This document shows positions 1-7,725 of a stretch of 64,000 nucleotides of DNA, one piece after another. Location: positions 62,001 through 126,000 of the forward strand of contig JAZSRP010000043.1 of NCBI GenBank assembly GCA_045538555.1, read 5' to 3'. Position numbers and translations under genes: made by a program. The notes under the pieces are model-generated. The model ran no database searches. It was not told where the DNA came from and saw only the letters and a program-made list of their open reading frames with translations. Position 1 is the first letter of the stretch. Each line of letters opens with the position of its first letter. The DNA is from Coliplasma sp045538555. Its GTDB lineage: Bacteria > Bacillota > Clostridia > Oscillospirales > CAG-382.

Positions 1-1
1 C

Positions 2-385
2 ATTCGGACCGAGAGCAGTTTCAAACCCGATGCTGTGTCTCCTGTAGGTGCACAAGGGTTGATGCAGTTGATGCCTGACACTTTTTCTTGGCTGGCACGT
101 TTGATAGAGGTTGAGCACAAAGCGGAGACAATCACTGATCCCGAAACAAATATTCGTTTTGGCACATATTATCTGCGTCACCTTTATGACCGTTTTGGCA
201 ACTGGGATACTGCACTTGCTGCTTACAATGCAGGTCACGGAAGAGTGACTCAATGGCTTGCGGACAGCCGGTATTCAGATGACGGTATTGTGCTGAAAAG
301 AATACCGTACAAAGAAACTTATAATTTTGTTAAAAGAGTAAATTCTTCCACTGAAAAATACAAAGAATTATATTACGGAGAGTAA
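2..385 (+). CDS. Lytic transglycosylase (SLT domain), 5'-truncated
   Basis: This is the C-terminal part of a soluble lytic transglycosylase that cleaves peptidoglycan glycan strands. The frame is open to the left edge, so the start lies outside the window. The first visible residues include the E-S-S-F motif with the catalytic glutamate, then P-V-G-A-Q-G-L-M-Q-L-M-P, the SLT family signature. Later come the N-P-E-x-N-I-R-F-G-x-Y-Y-L and A-Y-N-A-G motifs. It ends two bases before the aminopeptidase start, so the two genes are probably cotranscribed. Slt-type fold by family; the exact subfamily cannot be told without the N-terminus. Confidence 0.93.
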   Translation: MRTESSFKPDAVSPVGAQGLMQLMPDTFSWLARLIEVEHKAETITDPETNIRFGTYYLRHLYDRFGNWDTALAAYNAGHGRVTQWLADSRYSDDGIVLKRIPYKETYNFVKRVNSSTEKYKELYYGE

Positions 386-387
386 AA

Positions 388-1761
388 ATGGACAGAGAAA
401 ACGCAAAAAAACTTTTGAGAACCCCACAGTCTACCATCGTTGCAAACAAGGCAAACCTTGAGCAGGTTGAAACGTTCAACAAAGAGTACCGAGTGTTTAT
501 TGATGAGGCAAAAACAGAACGCAGAGCAGTTGAATATGCTGTATCAGCTGCAGAAGCACTTGGATTTGTTGAGTTAAAAGCAAATATGAAGCTAAATCCC
601 GGCGACAAGGTGTACAGGGTAACAAAAAATAAGAGCATCTGTCTGGCGGTTGTTGGCAGCGACGGGATGAAAAACGGCGGCCGAATTATTGCGTCACATA
701 TTGATTCACCGCGTCTTGATCTCAAACCTGTTCCTTTGTATGAGACGGGAGGTTTCTCATATTTCAAGACACACTACTATGGTGGTATAAAAAAATATCA
801 GTGGACCGCATTGCCTCTTGAGCTTCAGGGAGTTGTGTATAAAAAAGATGGCACAAGAGTTGATGTCAATATAGGTGCTGATGAAAACGACCCGGTTTTT
901 TATATTTCTGACCTTATGCCTCATATCGGAAAGGACCAAATGAGCAAGGGTGCCGCAGAATTTATCCCCGGCGAGTCTCTAAATATCATAAACGGAAGCA
1001 TGCCTCTTGATGAAGAGGGCGATGTCAAGCTCAACATTCTTGCCATTCTCAATGAAAAATACGGTATCACTGAGAGCGATCTTTCAACTGCAGAGATTAC
1101 GGCAGTGCCTGCCCAAAAATCCCGTGAGGTTGGTTTTGACCGCAGTATGATTGCTGCCTACGGTCATGATGACAGAATCTGTGCTTTTCCTTCGCTCAAG
1201 GCTCTGTTTGATTGCAAGGTTCCTCAAAAAACTGCCATTGTTATGCTTGCTGATAAAGAAGAAATCGGTTCATACGGCATCACCGGACTTGGAAGCGAGA
1301 CATATATTGATTTTGTATACGACCTCTGCGAGGGAACAGGTGCACATCTCCGCGACGCAAAGAGAAAAACAGTGTGTCTGTCAGCAGATGTTGGCGGCGC
1401 ATATGATCCTACGTTTGCAGATGCGTATGAGGCAGGAAACTCTTGCTATCTCAACAAAGGTGTTGTGATAAGCAAATATACAGGATCACGCGGTAAAAGC
1501 GGTTGTTCTGATGCTTCTGCAGAAACACTGGCGCTTCTTGCGGGCATTTTTGATCGCGAGGGCATTGTATGGCAGGTTGGTGAGTATGGCAAGGTCGACC
1601 AGGGCGGTGCCGGAACTGTTGCATCTGAAATATCACATTACGGTATTGAGGTTGTTGACTGCGGTGTTCCCATACTTTCAATGCATTCACCTGTAGAACT
1701 TGCATCCAAGTATGATATCTATGAGATGTACAAGGCATCAAAAGCGTTTTTCATGAGTTGA
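388..1761 (+). CDS. M18 family aminopeptidase
   Basis: A 457-residue zinc metallo-aminopeptidase of family M18 (aspartyl aminopeptidase type), predicted cytosolic, removing N-terminal residues from peptides. Visible motifs are the H-I-D-S-P-R-L-D segment (His about 104), the G-H-D-D-R-I-C metal-bridging aspartate segment (about 260), D-K-E-E-I-G with the catalytic glutamate pair (about 291) and a C-terminal S-M-H-S-P-V-E metal ligand. Length is normal for the family. The start ATG lies two bases after the transglycosylase stop, and the upstream sequence GGAGAG serves as ribosome site. A bidirectional hairpin follows. M18 is clear from the motifs; substrate preference is not. Confidence 0.93.
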   Translation: MDRENAKKLLRTPQSTIVANKANLEQVETFNKEYRVFIDEAKTERRAVEYAVSAAEALGFVELKANMKLNPGDKVYRVTKNKSICLAVVGSDGMKNGGRIIASHIDSPRLDLKPVPLYETGGFSYFKTHYYGGIKKYQWTALPLELQGVVYKKDGTRVDVNIGADENDPVFYISDLMPHIGKDQMSKGAAEFIPGESLNIINGSMPLDEEGDVKLNILAILNEKYGITESDLSTAEITAVPAQKSREVGFDRSMIAAYGHDDRICAFPSLKALFDCKVPQKTAIVMLADKEEIGSYGITGLGSETYIDFVYDLCEGTGAHLRDAKRKTVCLSADVGGAYDPTFADAYEAGNSCYLNKGVVISKYTGSRGKSGCSDASAETLALLAGIFDREGIVWQVGEYGKVDQGGAGTVASEISHYGIEVVDCGVPILSMHSPVELASKYDIYEMYKASKAFFMS

Positions 1762-1771
1762 AAAAAAAAAT

Positions 1772-1797
1772 AAAAGCCACTTACGTGGCTTTTATTT
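1772..1797. terminator. Bidirectional rho-independent terminator
   Basis: A 9-bp perfect stem (AAAAGCCAC / GTGGCTTTT) with a TTAC loop, T-rich on the right and A-rich on the left. It can therefore stop both the M18 gene on the plus strand and the convergent zinc-ribbon gene on the minus strand. Confidence 0.9.
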
Positions 1798-1806
1798 TTT
1801 TAATTA

Positions 1807-2751
1807 TTACTGGTTATTATCCGAAAAATTGGGGGAGGAAGATTCCTGTTGAGGAACAAACTGCTGTGCAGTCCCGCCAAAATTGTTTGTATCAGTCCCG
1901 CCGGAGATAACGGGGCAGGCAAGAATCGCTTTTGAGAATTCTGAAATAAAGGATGCAAGTATAAAATAGAAGAATATGTCAAAAATGTTACCGATAAAGG
2001 AAACCACGGTAGATGCATTAAAAACATTTTGACCATCTGCAGGGGCACCGATAAATCCGATGATAGCAAGTATAGTCCCAATTATCATGATAGTGGCAAT
2101 CGCTCTATAAAAACCAACGATATATCCGGCTTTCTTAAATGTTGCCACACCAAGCTCCACTTGATTGCGGATTGCCTTGATCTGTCCGGAAATTTTGTGA
2201 AGTGCAATAATATACAAAACAACAAAAATGAGAATTACAACAAAGACAACTGTGAGGATATTGTATACCAGTTCAAAGAGATCAATAACGCCGGTTGTAC
2301 CAAAAAAAGTCACAAAGATCTCTTTGGGAATCTCTGTATACTTGTCAATTGTTGAAAAGATGATAAGAAAAATAAGAAGAGCCACACCAATGATGTACAA
2401 TATTACATTCATAAACACAGGGTAAAAACGAAGGTATCCAACGTTTTTTACTGTAACGTTTTTCTTTAGTGCATATGCTCCAAAAACGGTAAAAGCCAAA
2501 AACACAATAGGAAGAAGTGCACCGATCAAGGTTGGTACATCAAATTCCTGAGATGTGAGCGTGGAAATAGCAGAATAGATGGTCATTCCAAGAGAGATAG
2601 CCAACAAAATGCATACAGTAGACCATTTTTTAGAAGAGAAGTAATATTTTATGCAGTCAAGGCGAGGGCTTGACGAAACAACATTGCATCCGCAATTTGT
2701 GCAAAAAGATGCATTGCTGTCCAATGGGGCGCCACAGTTTTTACAAAACAT
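1807..2751 (-). CDS. Zinc-ribbon multi-pass membrane protein
   Basis: A 314-residue protein of unknown function. The N-terminus has a C-x2-C...C-x2-C zinc ribbon (residues 3 to 21), followed by about six hydrophobic segments between about 40 and 265 and a polar tail rich in Q, S and N. This zinc_ribbon plus membrane architecture is common in Clostridia and is often uncharacterised. It is a single gene: a consensus promoter and AAAGGAG site precede it, and the bidirectional terminator follows. The function cannot be assigned from the sequence; regulation through the ribbon domain would be a guess. Confidence 0.85.
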   Translation of the reverse strand: MFCKNCGAPLDSNASFCTNCGCNVVSSSPRLDCIKYYFSSKKWSTVCILLAISLGMTIYSAISTLTSQEFDVPTLIGALLPIVFLAFTVFGAYALKKNVTVKNVGYLRFYPVFMNVILYIIGVALLIFLIIFSTIDKYTEIPKEIFVTFFGTTGVIDLFELVYNILTVVFVVILIFVVLYIIALHKISGQIKAIRNQVELGVATFKKAGYIVGFYRAIATIMIIGTILAIIGFIGAPADGQNVFNASTVVSFIGNIFDIFFYFILASFISEFSKAILACPVISGGTDTNNFGGTAQQFVPQQESSSPNFSDNNQ

Positions 2752-2780
2752 AATTGTACTCCTTTAATTATTTTAAATAT

Positions 2781-2809
2781 ATTATATGTTTATATATAAA
2801 TTTTGTCAA
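2781..2809 (-). promoter_or_regulatory. Sigma-A type promoter of the zinc-ribbon gene
   Basis: Read on the minus strand, TTGACA, a 17-base spacer, then TATAAT: a perfect consensus. It lies about 30 bases upstream of the start at 2751. Confidence 0.88.
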
Positions 2810-2836
2810 GATTTAATATGATTTGTTTCAATTGTT

Positions 2837-2873
2837 TAAAAAAATCAAGGGCTTCCGTTTAACGGGAAGCCCT
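2837..2873 (-). terminator. Terminator of GH20 gene A
   Basis: On the minus strand, a 9-bp stem AGGGCTTCC / GGAAGCCCT closes a short loop and is followed by a run of seven T. The second GH20 gene ends in a hairpin with the same GGGCTTCC / GGAAGCCC core, which suggests that the terminator was duplicated with the gene. Confidence 0.93.
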
Positions 2874-2885
2874 AACAAATTTATT

Positions 2886-5513
2886 TTACCAGACGGTAAC
2901 AGTACAGGAAAGTGAATCTGATGAACGCTCTCGTGTTTCGGTATCAAAGATATAAATAGTGTATGTACGGCGGCCAAGATTCTGCGCCTGGAATTTTATT
3001 TGATACATATCGCGGTTTTGGTTGGAATTGAAAAATATCCATTCTTCAACATAAACTCTGTTGTTCAGGTCATCGTAAATACGAATATTCTCTTTCAACT
3101 CTACAAAATCATGACCTTTCTCAACACCTACTGCAAATATAAAGTATTTTCCAAGATTTGCAGTATCGGTTCTTGAGGCGACGCTGAACAAATAATTGTT
3201 TTCGCTGACATCAGAGAGGAGCACAAGCTCGTCGCTAAGGCGTGTAAGCCGCGAGAAGTAGTTGTCAACCTTTGCTTGCTCAATATCTGCGTCAGAGTTC
3301 AAATATGCCTCTGCCTCAACTGCAAGCTGTTTGTATGCGTTGTATGACTCCGTAGTATAAGAAGCAGAATTGCAGTTTTCAAACAGATTCAGAGCATCAT
3401 TCAGATCAGATGCATCATATACGGGCTTATTTTCAAGAGAAGCAATTGCAGCATTGATAGCATCAAGCGCTTTGTTTACATCTGACTGAGAAGGATCGCC
3501 ATTGAGAATCTCTCTGCCTGCATCAACAGCAGCAGTATATTTACCAAAGCTCTCTTTTGTATATGCAAATCTGTTTGTATCATAGTTGCTGTCATATTCT
3601 TCAATTGCGGCAATGAGTGCTGTGTAATCAGCGCCATATGTTATTGTCGCTTCTTTCAAATTGGCGGGTGCATTGCCAAGTGAAGAAATATCTGCTGCAT
3701 AGTCTGTGTATGATTGGGAGGTGTTGGCGGTAGTTTCCCAGCACTTTGCCGCATTTGCACGGATGGGACCAATAGCAGTTGACATTATATAATCTTCTGT
3801 ATACTGATTTGGTATATCACACCAGATTGCATATGCGCCGCCGGTTACATTGCTTCTGTATTGATTTGGAATTGTTGTCGGTGTGGATGATCCGGCAGGA
3901 ATATCAATATAGGGATTCCACTCGTTGTAGATCTTTTGAGCAGTGGCTCTCGGGCCGTTGTATGCGTTCAAAACATAATAATTGTAATCCTGGAGGTAAT
4001 TGACAACATTATATTTTTCTGCATACTGTGAAAGCGTGTTGAAATATGGACTGCCCCATGGATTTGTCCAATAATTGATAGAAAATCCTGAGTTGAGTTG
4101 TACGACTCCATTCCATCCGGTGTCTGTAGAACGCATTACGTCATCATTCCACATTCTGATATCATCAAAGCCAAGATCTTCTACAATGCCGTAAACGGTG
4201 TTCATGAAATAAAGGAAGGCATCATAGGCAACGGCATTATTGTTGCCGGTGATAGATTTTGCATAGCTGTCCCAGTGGGGGAGTGCCTGCCATCTGTTAT
4301 ATCCTCCGACAGTACCCCATCCCAAAAGTTCATCGCCGCCGATATCAAACTTTGTGCAACCGAGCTCTCTGAAGAAAGTACCATATGCCCTGTAGAGTTC
4401 AAAAACAAAATCACGCGCCTCTTGACTTGCGATATCAATACATCTTGAGTATTGATCCGCTGTTCCACCGGCCGCACTTGACCCCTCTACAATGTAATAT
4501 CTGTTGTTATAGTAAAAATAATTTCCGATACCAAAATTTGTATTTCCAAAGGTTGCTCCGGAAACGTTGTAGTTTGGGTCATCGGCATAGTTTGAACTGC
4601 CGGAATGGTACTTTGAAACCTTGCTGCTGTTCTTGTTGTACTCGTGGATAAGGTAATTTAAATGTCCGGGGGAATCAAAAGAGGGCACTATCTCAACGTG
4701 ATACAATTTTGCAACCTCAGCAATTTCACGCATGTCAGATACAGTCAAAACGCTATTGTCGGTAGGAACATTTATCGCTTGTGTGCACATTGCTCCATCA
4801 CGACCCGCAACCTCTGCAATCCATTTGTAATCATCACTGAAATATGATTCATCAAGTGCGATACCAAGTCCCATTTCTTCAGAGAAATGGAGATAAAGTG
4901 TATTCATATTTGACCATGAGATCTCACGAATCATTTCCTTGATCCAGTTGGGTGTAAAATACTTTCGACCGCAATCCAACGAAAGGCCGCGCTCCATCAT
5001 ATCGGGAGAATCGGTATATGTCTGACCTACGATAAGGTCATCCCCAAGTATCAACTGGCGGATAACATATCTACAGCCATAAAAAAGTCCGTCAGCATCG
5101 GATGCTTTTACAACAATTCTTCCGCCGACAGGTACTTCAATTGAAAATCCCTGAGCAGTAATGTTGTGAGCTGATGAAAGTGAAAGAACAATATCGTTTT
5201 CACCAATGCTATCTGCATCATCGCAATACTTGATAGGAAGAACTTGTGATGTACATCCCTTTGACTCAAGCTCTGATGCAAAGAGCTTTATTTGTTCTGC
5301 CAGATCAGTATCAGATTTGTCAGAGATAGCAGTTTCAAGCCACACGATTGAAGTTTCGTTTGTGACTTTCCATTGAATACCCTGAGGCGAAACACCAAGG
5401 GAACCTGTGCTTGCAGCAATTGCACAGATGTTGGTGAATGAAAGCATGCAAAGCAGCGTCAACAACAGAGAAATACATCTGTTTGTGTTTGATTGGGGGT
5501 TTTGCTTCTTCAT
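2886..5513 (-). CDS. Secreted GH20 glycosidase (beta-N-acetylhexosaminidase or lacto-N-biosidase type), copy A
   Basis: An 875-residue exported enzyme predicted to release beta-linked N-acetylhexosamine or lacto-N-biose from glycans. Order: signal peptide (about 1-34), GH20 N-terminal domain, GH20 barrel with the R-G-L-x-L-D-C-G-R-K-Y-F-T-P entry motif, the strand L-Y-L-H-F-S-E-E-M-G, and the catalytic pair D394-E395 in G-G-D-E. Two helical FIVAR-like modules (about 610-760) and a C-terminal domain of unknown type follow. The R-K-Y-F and L-H-F-S features resemble lacto-N-biosidases more than chitobiases (from family memory). No cell-wall anchor is visible. The chosen ATG has AAAGGA at good spacing; an ATG six codons earlier lacks it. 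It has its own strong promoter. Paralogue at 7726-10260. Confidence 0.92.
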   Translation of the reverse strand: MKKQNPQSNTNRCISLLLTLLCMLSFTNICAIAASTGSLGVSPQGIQWKVTNETSIVWLETAISDKSDTDLAEQIKLFASELESKGCTSQVLPIKYCDDADSIGENDIVLSLSSAHNITAQGFSIEVPVGGRIVVKASDADGLFYGCRYVIRQLILGDDLIVGQTYTDSPDMMERGLSLDCGRKYFTPNWIKEMIREISWSNMNTLYLHFSEEMGLGIALDESYFSDDYKWIAEVAGRDGAMCTQAINVPTDNSVLTVSDMREIAEVAKLYHVEIVPSFDSPGHLNYLIHEYNKNSSKVSKYHSGSSNYADDPNYNVSGATFGNTNFGIGNYFYYNNRYYIVEGSSAAGGTADQYSRCIDIASQEARDFVFELYRAYGTFFRELGCTKFDIGGDELLGWGTVGGYNRWQALPHWDSYAKSITGNNNAVAYDAFLYFMNTVYGIVEDLGFDDIRMWNDDVMRSTDTGWNGVVQLNSGFSINYWTNPWGSPYFNTLSQYAEKYNVVNYLQDYNYYVLNAYNGPRATAQKIYNEWNPYIDIPAGSSTPTTIPNQYRSNVTGGAYAIWCDIPNQYTEDYIMSTAIGPIRANAAKCWETTANTSQSYTDYAADISSLGNAPANLKEATITYGADYTALIAAIEEYDSNYDTNRFAYTKESFGKYTAAVDAGREILNGDPSQSDVNKALDAINAAIASLENKPVYDASDLNDALNLFENCNSASYTTESYNAYKQLAVEAEAYLNSDADIEQAKVDNYFSRLTRLSDELVLLSDVSENNYLFSVASRTDTANLGKYFIFAVGVEKGHDFVELKENIRIYDDLNNRVYVEEWIFFNSNQNRDMYQIKFQAQNLGRRTYTIYIFDTETRERSSDSLSCTVTVW

Positions 5514-5594
5514 GATAGTTCCTTTCATCATTTGTGCGTAACTATCAAAAGCAATTATTGAGGAATTGAATACAACAAATACAGCTTTTTGTTA

Positions 5595-5622
5595 TATCAA
5601 ATATCCTCAGGATAATTTGATA
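5595..5622 (-). promoter_or_regulatory. Hairpin in the 5' leader of GH20 gene A
   Basis: A near-perfect inverted repeat (TATCAAATATCC / GGATAATTTGATA, one bulged base, 3-base loop) lies in the roughly 135-base leader between the promoter and the start codon. There is no T run, so it is not a plain terminator; it may be an operator or an mRNA-stability element. This role is inferred. Confidence 0.4.
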
Positions 5623-5655
5623 GAAACATCACAAAAAATTTTATCAAATCACATT

Positions 5656-5684
5656 ATTATATACAATTTTACTAGATTTGTCAA
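5656..5684 (-). promoter_or_regulatory. Promoter of GH20 gene A
   Basis: On the minus strand, TTGACA, 17 bases, TATAAT: perfect consensus. It sits between the ZIP gene stop and GH20 gene A, so copy A can be expressed independently of the upstream locus. Confidence 0.88.
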
Positions 5685-5696
5685 GTATTTCATTGA

Positions 5697-6473
5697 TTAA
5701 CCAAGCGCAACATCAAGCAGCATCATAACAGAAAAACCTATCGCAACACTCAAAGAGGCCACATGATCATTTTGGTCAGAATTTATATCCGGTATAAGAT
5801 CTGATATTACCACATACACCATGGCTCCTGCTGCAAATGACAGCACGTAGGGAAGTGCAAAGCCCACAACAGACGTAATAGCTATTGTAATAATTGCAGA
5901 AATCGGTTCAACAATTCCTGAAATCAATCCGACAAATAATGCTTTTTGTTTTGAAACGCCTTCTCCTGCAAGCGGCAAAGAAATCATTGCTCCCTCCGGA
6001 AAATTTTGGACTGTTATACCCAAAACAAGTGCAAAAACCTCCGCTTCCGACACCAACGTGTGTGCTTCCAGCAATGCAGAAAGTACCACACCCACCGCCA
6101 TTCCTTCAGGAATATTGTGCAATGTAACTGCAAGGAACATTAAAAATGACTTTTTTCCAGTGTGCCTACTCCATCTTGCAGATTGCATTTTTTTCAATAT
6201 ATCATCAATTAATATTAAAAATAACACTCCTACCAAAAATCCTGTAACGGCAGGAAACCATTTTGCAAAGCTGTTGTTTTCTGATAAATCAATTGCGGGT
6301 ATCAAAAGTGACCACACTGATGCTGCAAGCATTACTCCCGATGCAATTCCCACAAGTGCTTTTTGTGTTATTTTATCCGCATCTTTTTTCAATACAAAAA
6401 CCGTCAAAGCACCAAAAGAAGTACCAAAAAACGGCAATATAATTCCAAATATTATTTTTGCAGATTCACACAT
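5697..6473 (-). CDS. ZIP family divalent metal transporter
   Basis: A 258-residue inner-membrane transporter, ZupT-like, that imports zinc or other divalent cations down their gradient. About eight hydrophobic segments are present. Signature helices IV and V contain H-N-I-P-E-G-M-A-V-G and N-F-P-E-G-A-M-I-S, the paired metal-binding motifs of the family; the usual H of the second motif is replaced by N. AAAAGGAG precedes the ATG. It follows the radical SAM gene and its terminator, so its transcription may depend on read-through or on a weak promoter that I could not identify. Metal specificity cannot be read from the sequence. Confidence 0.93.
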   Translation of the reverse strand: MCESAKIIFGIILPFFGTSFGALTVFVLKKDADKITQKALVGIASGVMLAASVWSLLIPAIDLSENNSFAKWFPAVTGFLVGVLFLILIDDILKKMQSARWSRHTGKKSFLMFLAVTLHNIPEGMAVGVVLSALLEAHTLVSEAEVFALVLGITVQNFPEGAMISLPLAGEGVSKQKALFVGLISGIVEPISAIITIAITSVVGFALPYVLSFAAGAMVYVVISDLIPDINSDQNDHVASLSVAIGFSVMMLLDVALG

Positions 6474-6523
6474 AATTTATTTCTCCTTTTATTATGAGTT
6501 TATTCTGCAGCAAATTTCTTGTG

Positions 6524-6556
6524 AAAAAAAGAGTGATGCAGTCAATAGCATCACTC
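6524..6556 (-). terminator. Terminator after the radical SAM/SPASM gene
   Basis: On the minus strand, GAGTGATGC / GCATCACTC form a perfect 9-bp stem with an 8-base loop, followed by seven T. It lies 7 bases past the radical SAM stop codon and marks the likely 3' end of the long locus that begins at 16.4 kb. Confidence 0.94.
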
Positions 6557-6562
6557 AAAATT

Positions 6563-7657
6563 TTATGATTTTGCAGCATTTAAAAATGATTTGCAATAAG
6601 TTTTTATATATTTGCACATCTCTGGCGCAAGTACAGATGGATCACCGTTGCGAGCAAACCCGATCGCAGCACATGAAGGGCAGATCTTTTTGTATTGACA
6701 ATCTGTACAATCTTTTGGCAAAAACATGCTTTCTGTACGTTTTGTAATCTCGTTCCATGCATTTTGAAAACCGTATTTCAAGGGTTCTGACCAAAATCCG
6801 TTGATCATTCCGCATGGAAGCATCAACCCATCCCAGGTGATCCAAAATGCGCCTTTTCCTGCCATGCATGACGATGCAGAACATTCAACCGGGTCATCAG
6901 TAAGCTCCGGTTCTTCAGCTTCGGTGATATTTGTCAACACTTCGATCCGTCTTTGCTTCTGCTCATTGTTCATGGTCAAAATATCAAACTTGGATGACAA
7001 ACAGCCCATTTCTTCAGGAGAAAGAAAACAAGAATCCTCTGAGCTTCCGCATTTTCTCACCGGTGGAAAAATATAGCTTGCGGTGCGAATAGGGATGTTG
7101 TGTTCTTTTGAAAAAGCAACAAGATCAAAAATATCGTTTTTGTTATAATGCGTAAACGTTGTATTTATAATAACGTTAAAACCGCTGTTTTTGAGTTTTA
7201 GGATCCCCTCAATGGATTTTTTGTATCCGGAATTATTTTGGCATAGGGAAGTATATGTCTCTTCACTTGAGCCGTATATAGTCACGTTTATACGCTCAGG
7301 TGGGTGGTTGTGAAAACAATCAAGTATCTCCTGGGTTATGCAAGATGCATTTGTATTTATGGAAATAATAACTCCCATTTTTGCCATTTCTGTATAAATA
7401 TAGGAAAAATCTTTTCTCAACAAGGGTTCTCCGCCGGTCATGAGAAGATAAATCATTCCTTTATTTACAGCTTGTCTGCCAATATCGATCCATTGCGCGG
7501 CAGACAATTCACGCGACATGGCGTGTGTATCGTTTTCATCAGAATGGATATAGCACATTTTACAGTCAAAATTACATCTTGCAGTCAGCTCAAATGTTCC
7601 GCTGACAGGAATTTTGTTGTAAGCACCTTTTGCAAAGAGATACTTTTTCATGTTCAT
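6563..7657 (-). CDS. Radical SAM protein with SPASM-type C-terminal Fe-S domain
   Basis: A 364-residue protein with the radical SAM cluster motif C28-x3-C32-x2-C35 and the G-G-E-P motif. Its C-terminus (about 275-355) is rich in cysteine in the spacing seen in SPASM domains that hold auxiliary iron-sulfur clusters (C-x2-C-x5-C-x2-C and others). SPASM enzymes usually modify ribosomal peptides or proteins, for example by thioether or C-C crosslinks. Encoded 68 bases beyond GH20 gene B, on the same strand as the PqqD-like, peptide and HPr-kinase-like genes, so it is a candidate maturase for that peptide. The ribosome site is weak; a second ATG lies two codons later. The substrate is inferred, not shown. 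Confidence 0.9.
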   Translation of the reverse strand: MNMKKYLFAKGAYNKIPVSGTFELTARCNFDCKMCYIHSDENDTHAMSRELSAAQWIDIGRQAVNKGMIYLLMTGGEPLLRKDFSYIYTEMAKMGVIISINTNASCITQEILDCFHNHPPERINVTIYGSSEETYTSLCQNNSGYKKSIEGILKLKNSGFNVIINTTFTHYNKNDIFDLVAFSKEHNIPIRTASYIFPPVRKCGSSEDSCFLSPEEMGCLSSKFDILTMNNEQKQRRIEVLTNITEAEEPELTDDPVECSASSCMAGKGAFWITWDGLMLPCGMINGFWSEPLKYGFQNAWNEITKRTESMFLPKDCTDCQYKKICPSCAAIGFARNGDPSVLAPEMCKYIKTYCKSFLNAAKS

Positions 7658-7679
7658 AGCATCAACCCGTTTTCTATTG

Positions 7680-7714
7680 AAAAATTACGGGCTTCCATCT
7701 TGAGGGAAGCCCGT
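7680..7714 (-). terminator. Terminator or attenuator after GH20 gene B
   Basis: On the minus strand, a 10-bp stem ACGGGCTTCC / GGAAGCCCGT is followed by AATTTTT. It stands between GH20 gene B and the radical SAM gene with no promoter visible after it, so partial read-through would set radical SAM expression. The core matches the terminator of GH20 gene A. Confidence 0.88.
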
Positions 7715-7725
7715 TATTTGTAGTT

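Noticed and set aside
5532..5696. CcpA (cre) site before GH20 gene A
   Set aside because: No match to the cre pattern; only the promoter and a hairpin are visible.
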